From NCBI GenBank assembly GCA_017470935.1, contig JAFUXG010000059.1, positions 177,130-241,129 on the forward strand: a stretch of DNA of 64,000 bases, in the 5' to 3' direction. The notes below the pieces were generated by a model. It did not search any database, was not told where the DNA came from, and saw only the letters and a program-made list of their open reading frames with translations. Shown here piece after piece: positions 18,388 through 26,907 of the stretch. Numbering within the stretch: position 1 is the stretch's first letter; each line of letters starts with the position of its first letter. Made by a program: the position numbers and the translations under genes. Source of the stretch: Lachnospiraceae bacterium. GTDB taxonomy: Bacteria > Bacillota > Clostridia > Lachnospirales > Lachnospiraceae.

Positions 18388-20637
18388 CTAGTTCTTCGAT
18401 ATCTGTGACTCAGCAATCTGCTGATATATCTCATTATTTTCCATAAGCTCCTCATGGGTACCCTTACCCACGATCTGCCCATCCTCTAACACAAGTATCT
18501 GGTCGGCGTGCATAATAGTACTTATCCTCTGTGCAACTATAATAACTGTTGCATCCTTAACGTTCTGCTTTAATGCCTTTCTTAAAGCTGCATCCGTCTT
18601 ATAATCAAGAGCTGAAAAGCTGTCATCGAAAATATATATCTTAGGCTTCTTTGCAATGGCTCTTGCAATGGCTAATCTCTGCTTCTGTCCTCCTGACACA
18701 TTGTTACCGCCTTGAGCCACATCCGATTCATATCCCTTTTCCTTTTCATTTATAAACTCTGTTGCCTGGGCGATCTCAGCCGCCTTCTCCACCTCTTCCT
18801 TTGAGGCCTTCCGGTTACCGAACCTTATGTTAGATGAAATGGTACCTGAGAAAAGTGTTCCCTTCTGTGGAACAAAGCCTATCTCCCTTCTAAGCTCCTT
18901 CATCTTCACATCACGTATATCCACACCGTCAATGGATATGGACCCCTCAGTAACATCAAACAGCCTTGGTATAAGGTTCACAAGAGTTGTTTTTCCACAG
19001 CCCGTACTTCCGATTATGGCCGTGGTCTGACCTGCCTTTGCGGTGAAATCTATATCCTTTAATGCATCCTCCTTTGCATTGGGGTATGCAAAGGACACAT
19101 GAGAGAACACAACCTCTCCCTTTCCCTCTGATATATCCTTTGTTTCATCCTTATCAAGTATCAATGTCTTTGAGCTTAGCACCTCATCTATACGGTCTGC
19201 TGCAACCGCCGCACGTGGAAGTAATATGGCCACCATAGAGATAAACATAAAGCTCATTACAATGTGCATGGCATATATGAGAAATGCCATCATATCTCCC
19301 ACCTGAAGGGCACCTGTATCGATCTTTCCTGCGCCTGCCCATACAATAAGAACACTGACTCCGTTCATTATGAACATCATGGTAGGTGCCATAAGAGCCA
19401 TTGCACCGGATGTGAAGAGCTGTGTCTTCATAAGGTCTGTGCTGGCCTTTTCAAATCTTTCTTCCTCATACTTCTGCCTTCCAAATGCGCGGATTACAGG
19501 AAGACCAGTAAGAATCTCCCTTGACACAAGATTCAGATTGTCTATAAGCTTTTGCATGATCTTGAATTTTGGCATTGCTACCGTCATCAGAACAGCAATA
19601 AGAACACTGACTGCACATACCGCAACCACAACTGTCCACCCCATAGATGCAGCATTATGTACCACCTTGAGTATTGCGCCACCGCCCATTATAGGAGCAA
19701 AGACCACAATCCTGAAAAATATGGTAAGCACCATCTGCACCTGCTGTACATCATTGGTACATCTTGTTATAAGTGAGGATGTGGAGAAATTATTGATCTC
19801 CGCATTAGAAAAGCTCATTACCTTTGAGAATACCTTCAGTCTCACATCCATAGCCACATACGCCGCAAGCCTCGATGACAGGAAGCCAACGATAATACTA
19901 ACAACAAGGGCAATCACCGCAATTCCAAGCATTTTAACTGCCATAACCTTCAGATAATCCATCTGATATTTGTCCATATCAATATCAAGCCTTTCATATT
20001 CCGCCTGAACAAATGCTGTTCCCGAAGCCTCTAGCAAATATTCCGGATACTGCTCCAGCTGCTTTTTTAAGACTGATATAACACCTGCAGCCTGTACCTC
20101 TGGCATTTGTCTAAACACATCCATAAGACTTATACTGCCAAGCTGTTCCTCAGAAAGACCTAAGCCCTTTGCAAGCTGCCCCTGCATAGCCTTTGCCTCT
20201 TCACTGTCAGATGTAAGAAGGGTTGCCATCATTTCCGGCAGCAGCATCGCGCTTTTCAGATCATTTAATTCATCATCTGAAAGTGCCGCAATATCTGCAT
20301 AATATACAGTCCCACTGCCTTCGCCCGCGCTGTCATCAGACTTATCTTCATCCTTATCACTGTCAGCCTTGTCTGATGAATCATCTGTATAAGAGTAAAT
20401 CTCCTCCACAATAGATCTTTCATCAGCACTCATAAACAGCTTAAGATCATTAAACGATCCTTCCGAAATCTTCTCCGGAACAGGATACTCAACACCCTTG
20501 CTCTGTATTCCCACATCCACTATGTCTGATGTATAATCCGGAAGTGTCAGTTCACAATACACCTGTATAAACAAAAGAAGTATTATGAAAATGACCACAT
20601 ACCACTTATCCTTTGCAAACTTTAATACCTTAATCAT
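18388..20637 (-). CDS. ABC exporter half-transporter with a degenerate ATPase site
   Basis: A 749-residue half-transporter. The start at 20637 (MIKVLKFAK) follows GGAGG and overlaps the marR stop by 8 bp; a longer reading frame inside marR is unlikely. Between the first and second transmembrane helices there is an external insertion of about 150 residues with an acidic Asp/Ser/Lys stretch (about 65-100). The NBD has Walker A GSTGCGKTT and signature VSGGQKQ. Walker B reads IFDDSFSALD, Asp in place of the catalytic Glu, and the switch reads AQRIST, Gln in place of His. These two changes mark the degenerate subunit of an asymmetric heterodimer. Confidence 0.92.
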   Translation of the reverse strand: MIKVLKFAKDKWYVVIFIILLLFIQVYCELTLPDYTSDIVDVGIQSKGVEYPVPEKISEGSFNDLKLFMSADERSIVEEIYSYTDDSSDKADSDKDEDKSDDSAGEGSGTVYYADIAALSDDELNDLKSAMLLPEMMATLLTSDSEEAKAMQGQLAKGLGLSEEQLGSISLMDVFRQMPEVQAAGVISVLKKQLEQYPEYLLEASGTAFVQAEYERLDIDMDKYQMDYLKVMAVKMLGIAVIALVVSIIVGFLSSRLAAYVAMDVRLKVFSKVMSFSNAEINNFSTSSLITRCTNDVQQVQMVLTIFFRIVVFAPIMGGGAILKVVHNAASMGWTVVVAVCAVSVLIAVLMTVAMPKFKIMQKLIDNLNLVSREILTGLPVIRAFGRQKYEEERFEKASTDLMKTQLFTSGAMALMAPTMMFIMNGVSVLIVWAGAGKIDTGALQVGDMMAFLIYAMHIVMSFMFISMVAILLPRAAVAADRIDEVLSSKTLILDKDETKDISEGKGEVVFSHVSFAYPNAKEDALKDIDFTAKAGQTTAIIGSTGCGKTTLVNLIPRLFDVTEGSISIDGVDIRDVKMKELRREIGFVPQKGTLFSGTISSNIRFGNRKASKEEVEKAAEIAQATEFINEKEKGYESDVAQGGNNVSGGQKQRLAIARAIAKKPKIYIFDDSFSALDYKTDAALRKALKQNVKDATVIIVAQRISTIMHADQILVLEDGQIVGKGTHEELMENNEIYQQIAESQISKN

Positions 20638-21103
20638 TTCTGCCTCCATTATAGTTCCGCATCCCTGCTTCTTCTTCCTCAATTATATCAAACAGCTTAT
20701 TAACAAGCTCGAACATCTTCCTTGAATCCTCTTCACCCATCTTTGAAAGCACCCTTGTGACCCATTCGTGCTTCTTTCTTTTATCCTCTGCACAAATACT
20801 CTTCCCCTTGTCGGTGAGGATAATATTAACATTCCTTTTATCCTTAGCAGATACCTGTCTGCTGACATACCCCTTATTCTCTAAAATAGTAATCTTTTTT
20901 GACGCCGCCGACATAGTCATATCCGTACACTTGATAATATCTCCCAATGTAATCTCGTCATAGCCCTGTTCCTTTAACAATGATATCTCCATCAGCATAA
21001 AGAACTCAACATTTGCCAGCTCACTATGCTTGCTCACATTAGGTCTGCACTGATGAATCCGGTGCAGCAGCCTGTAAAATTCCTCAACTACAGAATCATT
21101 CAT
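20630..21103 (-). CDS. MarR-family regulator
   Basis: A 157-residue winged-helix regulator (MNDSVVEEFYRLLHR; recognition region TMSAASKKITILENKG; wing SAKDKRNVNIILTDKG). The ATG at 21103, with GAGGG eight bases upstream, is preferred over an ATG five codons earlier. It is the first gene of an operon with the two ABC half-transporters and overlaps the next start by 8 bp. It probably represses the operon and is relieved by a small molecule or drug, a role inferred from context. Confidence 0.9.
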   Translation of the reverse strand: MNDSVVEEFYRLLHRIHQCRPNVSKHSELANVEFFMLMEISLLKEQGYDEITLGDIIKCTDMTMSAASKKITILENKGYVSRQVSAKDKRNVNIILTDKGKSICAEDKRKKHEWVTRVLSKMGEEDSRKMFELVNKLFDIIEEEEAGMRNYNGGRND

Positions 21104-21272
21104 CTTATAATCCCTCATTCATCTTAATTATCACATCGGCACTGAGTTTTACATATGCCAATTTAATATTTATATGCTCTCTTAGTATCGGTGTTATTTT
21201 CATACATTCAGCAGTCACTGTCAATAAACACCCGGTCACCCACCACAAAATACTTTCCCAAGGCAAGTATCT

Positions 21273-21300
21273 ATTATAATCCTTTAAATGCAATTGTCAA
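21273..21300 (-). promoter_or_regulatory. Promoter of the marR-ABC operon
   Basis: TTGACA (complement of 21295-21300), a 16-bp spacer and TATAAT (complement of 21273-21278) lie about 170 bp upstream of marR. A clear MarR inverted repeat was not found. Confidence 0.65.
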
Positions 21301-21305
21301 TATTT

Positions 21306-21340
21306 AAAAAGGAAAACCGAACCTTGTCAGTTTTCCTTTT
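21306..21340 (-). terminator. Terminator of the LacI-GGDEF gene
   Basis: On the minus strand, arms AAAAGGAAAACTG and CGGTTTTCCTTTTT form a hairpin directly after the stop codon, with a U-rich end. Confidence 0.8.
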
Positions 21341-21344
21341 GTCT

Positions 21345-23678
21345 TTACTCTTTTTTGTACTCCGGCTTGTATATGACCTTCACCTTGTTCTTCTTCTCCT
21401 GATACAGTGCCGCATCTGCTTTATTAAGAATCTGGTCTATGTTGGTCTCCTCACCGATCACAAATTCATAAGTACCGATACTCATATTAACATAGTACAT
21501 CTTGCCGCTGGTATCGTTCATCCTTTTCAGGCTCTCTCTGATCCTTTCCTTGATCATCTCCCCAAAATTATCACCTGCCACCAGTGCAAAGGCTGCGAAC
21601 TCATCACCGCCCATTCTCGCCACTACGTCTGATTGTCTAAATGATTCCACCAGAGCCTTACCGATGGTCTTAAGGGCAAAATCACCGTCATCATGGCCGA
21701 ACTCGTCATTTACTATCTTAAGATTATCCATATCAGCATATACAGCAATGGCACGCTTACCCTGATAAACCTCACTCTCCATAATGGTCTTAACTCTGTC
21801 TAAGAAGCCACGCCTGTTAGAAATTCCGGTAAGAGGATCTGAACGGCTCATCTCATCAAGTATCTTATTGTTAGCCACTGTCTGTGCCAGATTCTTCTCA
21901 AGCTCCTGCTTTAACGCATTCTGCTTCTTAATAATCTCCAATACCTCTATAGATACACTTATCTGACATGCCAGCTGTGAAGCATAACGGAACTTGTCAA
22001 GTTCTGTCTCTAACAGCATCATACCATACTGCTCCTCCCCTGAATAAAGGGGACTCACAAGCATATCAAAGCGCCTGTCATTCGGAACAAACTTTGATGT
22101 GAAGATGTCATCAAAATCCACCGGACACTCAAGACCTTCATAAAGATGTGAATCTTCCTTGTTATAATATGCCTTGGCATACAGCTTATCCGGCTTCACC
22201 CATTCATCATCCTCCTTATGGGTAATACCTTCTGCATAGGTGAATACAAAGCCTGAGGGTGCATCCATTCTCTTGAATTTATTAAGGACCGACTGATATT
22301 TCTTCTTCTCCTCACGGGAAAACTGCATCATATCCCTTGTAATGTTGGTAAGAACGATCTCAAATATCTTACTCTGTTCGTCTGCCACTAATTTCTGCTT
22401 CATAATCGAGACCATCAGATTCTGATTAGCAATGGTCATTGTTCTTGAAAGCATAAGCTTATCCTTTATATCTGACAGCATACTGTCAAGACAGTCCTGC
22501 ATGATAAATCCAACCGAAAGAAAATGATTAAGATCAATATATCCTTCCGTATATGTCTGATAGAACTTCTCATACTCACCCAAGAATTCAGAAGCATCCA
22601 TACGAAGACGCCCATCCTCCCCTAGCATATTGAAGAAATATTTGAAATAATCCTTTACTAAATCCTTAATCTGTCTTGTTCTTTCGCTCTCAAAGAAGAA
22701 ATTAAAATACCTGTCAAACATCTTCTCTGCAAGTGTATCTATATTACCGGACTTAACCTCATTGATCATCATTGCTCCGTCATCTTCAACTGATGACCTG
22801 TCTCCACAGCCACAGGAATGATTGATTACAAGCTGGGAATTGACATACTCATGTACCTCTTTGTTCTTCACAACATTGGCACACTCCATAACAGCCCTAT
22901 ATGCCAGCTCCTTTGTATCTGCCTTAACTGTTGTTAGATGCGGCTCAAGAAGCATTGCAGCCGGACTGTTATCAAAGCCTGTCAAAAGAATATCATTACC
23001 CGGCTTAAGTCCTCTTCTCTCAATAGTATTATAAGCACCTATTGCCATCTGGTCATTAGCACATACTATTGCCTGAATATCCGGATGCCGTTCTATAAGC
23101 TCATCCACCACCTCTTCAGAAAACTCAGAGAAATTGCCATAAGCAATCCATGACTCTCCTGCATCAAGTCCCTTAGACTCCATGGTTTTCTTATATACAT
23201 CATACCGCTCTTTTGCATCCTGGCTTGTATCCACAGGACCACTCAAAAAACCGATCCGCTCACATCCATGCTCTTCTATCAGGTGAAGAATCGCCTGCTC
23301 AAGTCCTGCTTTATTATTAATTCCCACACTAGAATAGCCCTCTGCTTCTCCCGCAAGAAGGATAATAGGAGTATCTCCTTTAAGGGAAGCAAGAAACTCC
23401 TTCTTCTGCTCCTCATTGAGAAATGAAGCAACAGTTCCATATTCTATTATGATGGCGTCAAAGCCCTTTGATTTGGCACAGGAATAAAGAGTATTATATT
23501 GATAGCGGTAGCAGTTAGAATCGTAATCATCATACACCGCATTCTGAATACCTGCAGGAAGAATAAATAGATTTGCATCTATCTCCTTTGCACCTAAGAA
23601 AGCGCCTTCGCAGACCGCATATGAAAATTCATTCTCCAGCATTGCCACAAATAAAGCAATGTTCATTCGTTTCTCCAT
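21345..23678 (-). CDS. LacI-type sensor fused to a GGDEF diguanylate cyclase
   Basis: A 777-residue cytoplasmic protein. The N-terminal ~280 residues match the periplasmic-binding-like effector domain of LacI regulators (GAFLGAKEI, CERIGFLSGPVDTS, DIQAIVCANDQMAIGAYN, DILLTGFDNSPAA), but the DNA-binding HTH that normally precedes it is absent. A central helical region and a GAF-like region follow. The C-terminal GGDEF domain (about 605-770) has DPLTGISNRRGF and an intact RMGGDEFAAFA active site, so it should make cyclic-di-GMP. No RxxD inhibitory site is obvious. Ligand binding may control synthesis, and a sugar ligand is inferred from the family. GAGG precedes the ATG. Confidence 0.9.
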   Translation of the reverse strand: MEKRMNIALFVAMLENEFSYAVCEGAFLGAKEIDANLFILPAGIQNAVYDDYDSNCYRYQYNTLYSCAKSKGFDAIIIEYGTVASFLNEEQKKEFLASLKGDTPIILLAGEAEGYSSVGINNKAGLEQAILHLIEEHGCERIGFLSGPVDTSQDAKERYDVYKKTMESKGLDAGESWIAYGNFSEFSEEVVDELIERHPDIQAIVCANDQMAIGAYNTIERRGLKPGNDILLTGFDNSPAAMLLEPHLTTVKADTKELAYRAVMECANVVKNKEVHEYVNSQLVINHSCGCGDRSSVEDDGAMMINEVKSGNIDTLAEKMFDRYFNFFFESERTRQIKDLVKDYFKYFFNMLGEDGRLRMDASEFLGEYEKFYQTYTEGYIDLNHFLSVGFIMQDCLDSMLSDIKDKLMLSRTMTIANQNLMVSIMKQKLVADEQSKIFEIVLTNITRDMMQFSREEKKKYQSVLNKFKRMDAPSGFVFTYAEGITHKEDDEWVKPDKLYAKAYYNKEDSHLYEGLECPVDFDDIFTSKFVPNDRRFDMLVSPLYSGEEQYGMMLLETELDKFRYASQLACQISVSIEVLEIIKKQNALKQELEKNLAQTVANNKILDEMSRSDPLTGISNRRGFLDRVKTIMESEVYQGKRAIAVYADMDNLKIVNDEFGHDDGDFALKTIGKALVESFRQSDVVARMGGDEFAAFALVAGDNFGEMIKERIRESLKRMNDTSGKMYYVNMSIGTYEFVIGEETNIDQILNKADAALYQEKKNKVKVIYKPEYKKE

Positions 23679-23689
23679 AGCAACCTCAC

Positions 23690-23738
23690 AAAAAAAATAC
23701 TGAATACATTATAACTAGCAATATAATGTATTCAGTAT
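23690..23738 (-). terminator. Perfect terminator-like palindrome 11 nt before the GGDEF gene
   Basis: Perfect 17-bp arms (ATACTGAATACATTATA, 23698-23714, and its complement, 23722-23738) have a 7-nt loop, followed on the minus strand by eight Ts (23690-23697). The ATG of the GGDEF gene is only 11 nt further. It can act as the tetR terminator or as a leader attenuator. The right arm also contains a TATAAT-like hexamer. Confidence 0.8.
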
Positions 23739-23832
23739 ATCACAAATTATTCATTTTTCCAACATGGGCTGCCTTCGAAAATAATAATTTTTTATAAATA
23801 TATTGTAAACATTCTGTAAACAAGCCATTTTA

Positions 23833-24432
23833 CTACTCTTCAAAGGAATGAATCATTGTTATTATAAGGGGATACAGCTCCTTCTTAAGCTCAGGAAGTG
23901 TCACTGGCTGCTGATAGAGAATAACGGAATGAGCAGTGGAATTAACAAGCTCAGCTATCATAAACACCAGCATTTCTAAATTCCGTACAGGCCTGTCACT
24001 CTCCCTGGCAAGCTGCTCAATATAATCCGCTGCCGTTTCCCCATCATTGACCGGCACATTCTCAATGGAATGCCTTAATATTCCCCAGCTAAGATTCTTG
24101 GAAATGAATTTCAAAAGAATCTTATTATTGCTAAGCTGGTCAAGTATATTATCCACTATGAATATTATCTTATCCTCGAACTCTGTTATATTCTTTTCCT
24201 TAAGCTCCTCAATAGCGTTCTCGAAAATCTGGGCTGCCTTTTTTCTCACAAGGTAATCCCTCACCTCATATTTGTCCTTGAAGTACAGATAAAATGTACC
24301 CTTGGCAAGCTCAGCCTTTTTCATGATATCCGCAATAGAGGTATCCTTAATTCCATTATCGATAAACAGAGTAAATGCAGAATTGACTATAGCGTCCTTT
24401 TTCTTCTTCTTATTTTCTTCAACCTTACCCAA
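23833..24432 (-). CDS. TetR-family regulator
   Basis: A 199-residue regulator with an N-terminal HTH (residues about 12-58, AFTLFIDNGIKDTSIADIMKKAELAKGTFYLYF) and a helical ligand domain. It is the last gene of the MMPL / YhgE-like / TetR cluster, 126 bp downstream of the YhgE-like gene. A palindrome over the -35 box of the cluster's promoter (29133-29145) is its likely operator. The ligand is unknown. Confidence 0.9.
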   Translation of the reverse strand: MGKVEENKKKKKDAIVNSAFTLFIDNGIKDTSIADIMKKAELAKGTFYLYFKDKYEVRDYLVRKKAAQIFENAIEELKEKNITEFEDKIIFIVDNILDQLSNNKILLKFISKNLSWGILRHSIENVPVNDGETAADYIEQLARESDRPVRNLEMLVFMIAELVNSTAHSVILYQQPVTLPELKKELYPLIITMIHSFEE

Positions 24433-24558
24433 ATTATCATCTCCTGTTCGGCCGGGTTGTATTATATTACCAATACATCTGCCTTACACAATCAATCTTC
24501 TGTTATATGCTGCTCTGCCGCAGCAATCCTCTTTCATGAGCTGTGCACATCACCACTG

Positions 24559-26682
24559 TCAATCCTCTGCCTTGATCTCTGCTGTCTGGAAGATGAACTT
24601 GACCTTTCCGTTCATTCCATCTGCAAGACCTGAGAAACTGTTGTACTGGCCGGCCTCACCCGTAAGTGAATCGAAGCGGTCTAATACAGTCTTAACCTTG
24701 TTATTATACTCATTGCGGATCTTATCTGTTCCCTTAGTCTTGAACTGATCCATACCGTCTGCAAGCTTATCAGAGCCCTCTGAAAGCTTTCCGATACCGT
24801 CTGTAACCTTGCCTGTTGCAGTATTAAGAGAAGCTGCTCCTGTTGACAATGACTTTGCTCCCTTTGAAAGATCTGAAGCACCGGTGGTAAGAGACTTAGT
24901 ATTTGTCGTAAGCTGGCCTATACCACTTGTGAGAAGTGAGCCGCTCTTTTCAAGCGTATCAGCTCCTGTGGTAAGTGCGTCGTTGTTCTCGCTTAACTTG
25001 TTAATACCCTCATATATTCCTGTAATACCACCAGTAACAGATGTAATACCTGCACTGATATCCTTGTCATATCCTATTAATGTTGCTCCGCCCTTCTTTA
25101 GATCAGGAGCACCGGCATTTATTACCGCAAGACCAGCCGCAATCTTTTTTGCCCCATCATCCAAATCCTTTAGCTTTGAAGGATCGGCTGTTGCCTCTAA
25201 TCCTTTTAAAATATTTTCTTCAGCTGTTGCTGTTGCCTGCGCATTATCTAAGAGTCCTTTTAGGTTAGCAGCATCCGCCGGCGATATTGTTCCTTCAGAA
25301 TTTGTATCAGAATAAGTATGCTCATCTATATATTTAGATAATTTCTCAAGCTGCCCTGTTGTGTAAGCTTCCTCATTTTTACCCAGCTTTTGTATTTCAG
25401 TTGATGTGGCAGCAATTCCATTTACCAAGTCTGTAACACCCGTCGACACAGCAGCAGAGCCCATTGCCAGCTCATTTGCATTGTCCGCAATCTTATCTAC
25501 ATTAGTCACATAATTGTTAAGCCCTGCCGAAAATGCACTGTACTTTGTAGGGAAATCCTTGCTTCCATCATACAGCTTCTTCACGCCGTCAGCAACCTGC
25601 TTCTCACCTGCCACATATGCCTTGACTCCAGATGTAAGGCTTCCTGTACCCTTAATATAATCCTTTGTTCCGTCAGTGACAGTCTTTACACCGTCTGTAT
25701 ACTGGGTGATACCTGTTGACAGCTTCTTTGCACCTGCTGAAAGGCTTGATGCACCCTTGCTCACCTTGGATACTCCCGCTGCATAATCCTTGAAATTATC
25801 CTCAAGAGTTCCAATACCCTCTGACAATGTAGATGTACCTGATACTAATGCTTCAGAAGCATCCTCAAGTTCGTCAAGCGCATCCTCAAGCTCATCCATA
25901 TCACTGTTCTCATCAAGCTCTATCTCTGAAAACTCATCAGAGGTTGCAACAGTGTAAATGGAGCCCATCTCGAAATCTGTTACCTTAGCCTTAATTGTGA
26001 CTGTGTCACTTAACTTATCCTCTAACTTCTCTCTTGTGTCATCTGCAAGCTTTAAGCTGTCAAAAAGTCCCGGCATGCCATATGCCACCAATATCTGATT
26101 GCTTCCCTCTGAAACAACCTTGCCCTGGCTTACCTCGATATCTGAGAAGTTATCCACCGGCATAATAATCGCAGATGCCATAAGAAATGGACTCTGAAGC
26201 TTTGTGGTCTCACCGTCGATATCATCCTCATAGCTTGTATCGTTGGTGTACTTAAGTGTAATCTCAATATTTCCTGACTTGCCTGCAAGATCATCTGCAC
26301 TTACAGTCTTGCCATCAAGCTTATAAGAAATCTCTACTCCTACAGGGGGCTTTTCAGTTGTGGTGCCCTGATAATATATATCAGCATCATTTGCCTCCCA
26401 CGTAAGCTCACCATTGCTTTCTGTGAACTTCTCATTGCCCTTAACATTCTTGATGTCCTTAAGGCTGGACTTATCCTTGATGGTTCCTGTACCTGTTACA
26501 TTCTTGAGCCAGTCAGAAACCGTAATGCTCTTGATATCTCCCGTTGCAGTCTGGTTAACATATACTGTCTCTTCCTTCTCAACACTTTCTGCCGCATAGG
26601 CTGTAGTCACAGGTCCTGCAATAAGTCCTGCCACCATTGCTGCTGAAAGAGTAACTGCTGTTATACGTTTCAATGATCTCAT
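24559..26682 (-). CDS. YhgE/Pip-like secreted helical repeat protein
   Basis: A 707-residue exported protein. The signal peptide is residues 1-30 (ITAVTLSAAMVAGLIAGPVT, then AYAAE). A mixed N-terminal domain of about 230 residues is followed by a long run (about 270-680) of short helical repeats with Gly-spaced leucines (patterns such as LSEGIGTLEDN, ASSLSAGAKKLSTG and LSKGAKSLSTGAASL), as in the extracellular part of YhgE/Pip phage-infection proteins. The terminal membrane helices of classic YhgE proteins are absent, so it is probably released or held by its partner. It sits between the MMPL exporter and TetR genes. Confidence 0.85.
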   Translation of the reverse strand: MRSLKRITAVTLSAAMVAGLIAGPVTTAYAAESVEKEETVYVNQTATGDIKSITVSDWLKNVTGTGTIKDKSSLKDIKNVKGNEKFTESNGELTWEANDADIYYQGTTTEKPPVGVEISYKLDGKTVSADDLAGKSGNIEITLKYTNDTSYEDDIDGETTKLQSPFLMASAIIMPVDNFSDIEVSQGKVVSEGSNQILVAYGMPGLFDSLKLADDTREKLEDKLSDTVTIKAKVTDFEMGSIYTVATSDEFSEIELDENSDMDELEDALDELEDASEALVSGTSTLSEGIGTLEDNFKDYAAGVSKVSKGASSLSAGAKKLSTGITQYTDGVKTVTDGTKDYIKGTGSLTSGVKAYVAGEKQVADGVKKLYDGSKDFPTKYSAFSAGLNNYVTNVDKIADNANELAMGSAAVSTGVTDLVNGIAATSTEIQKLGKNEEAYTTGQLEKLSKYIDEHTYSDTNSEGTISPADAANLKGLLDNAQATATAEENILKGLEATADPSKLKDLDDGAKKIAAGLAVINAGAPDLKKGGATLIGYDKDISAGITSVTGGITGIYEGINKLSENNDALTTGADTLEKSGSLLTSGIGQLTTNTKSLTTGASDLSKGAKSLSTGAASLNTATGKVTDGIGKLSEGSDKLADGMDQFKTKGTDKIRNEYNNKVKTVLDRFDSLTGEAGQYNSFSGLADGMNGKVKFIFQTAEIKAED

Positions 26683-26791
26683 AAGAATTCCTCCTTGTTA
26701 TACTATGGCGTGTGCCTTACCTTGTTGCTGCGTCCTTTTTGAACGCAGCTAAATTTATATTAATAATTAATTCCTTACACATTATTATACT

Positions 26792-26830
26792 TGCGAACGA
26801 AATAATCTACCATTTTAATTCGTTTTCGCA
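26792..26830. promoter_or_regulatory. Inverted repeat between the MMPL and YhgE-like genes
   Basis: Imperfect arms TGCGAACGAA and TTCGTTTTCGCA lie in the 225-bp gap upstream of the YhgE-like gene. A second short hairpin with arms AATTGCC/GGCAATT is at 26852-26868. They may attenuate read-through or bind a regulator. Confidence 0.4.
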
Positions 26831-26907
26831 GTATATACAGTTCAACTAATCAATTGCCTTCGGCAATTAATAAGGTGAACCAGTATAATTGCCGGATTAT
26901 GCCGGTA

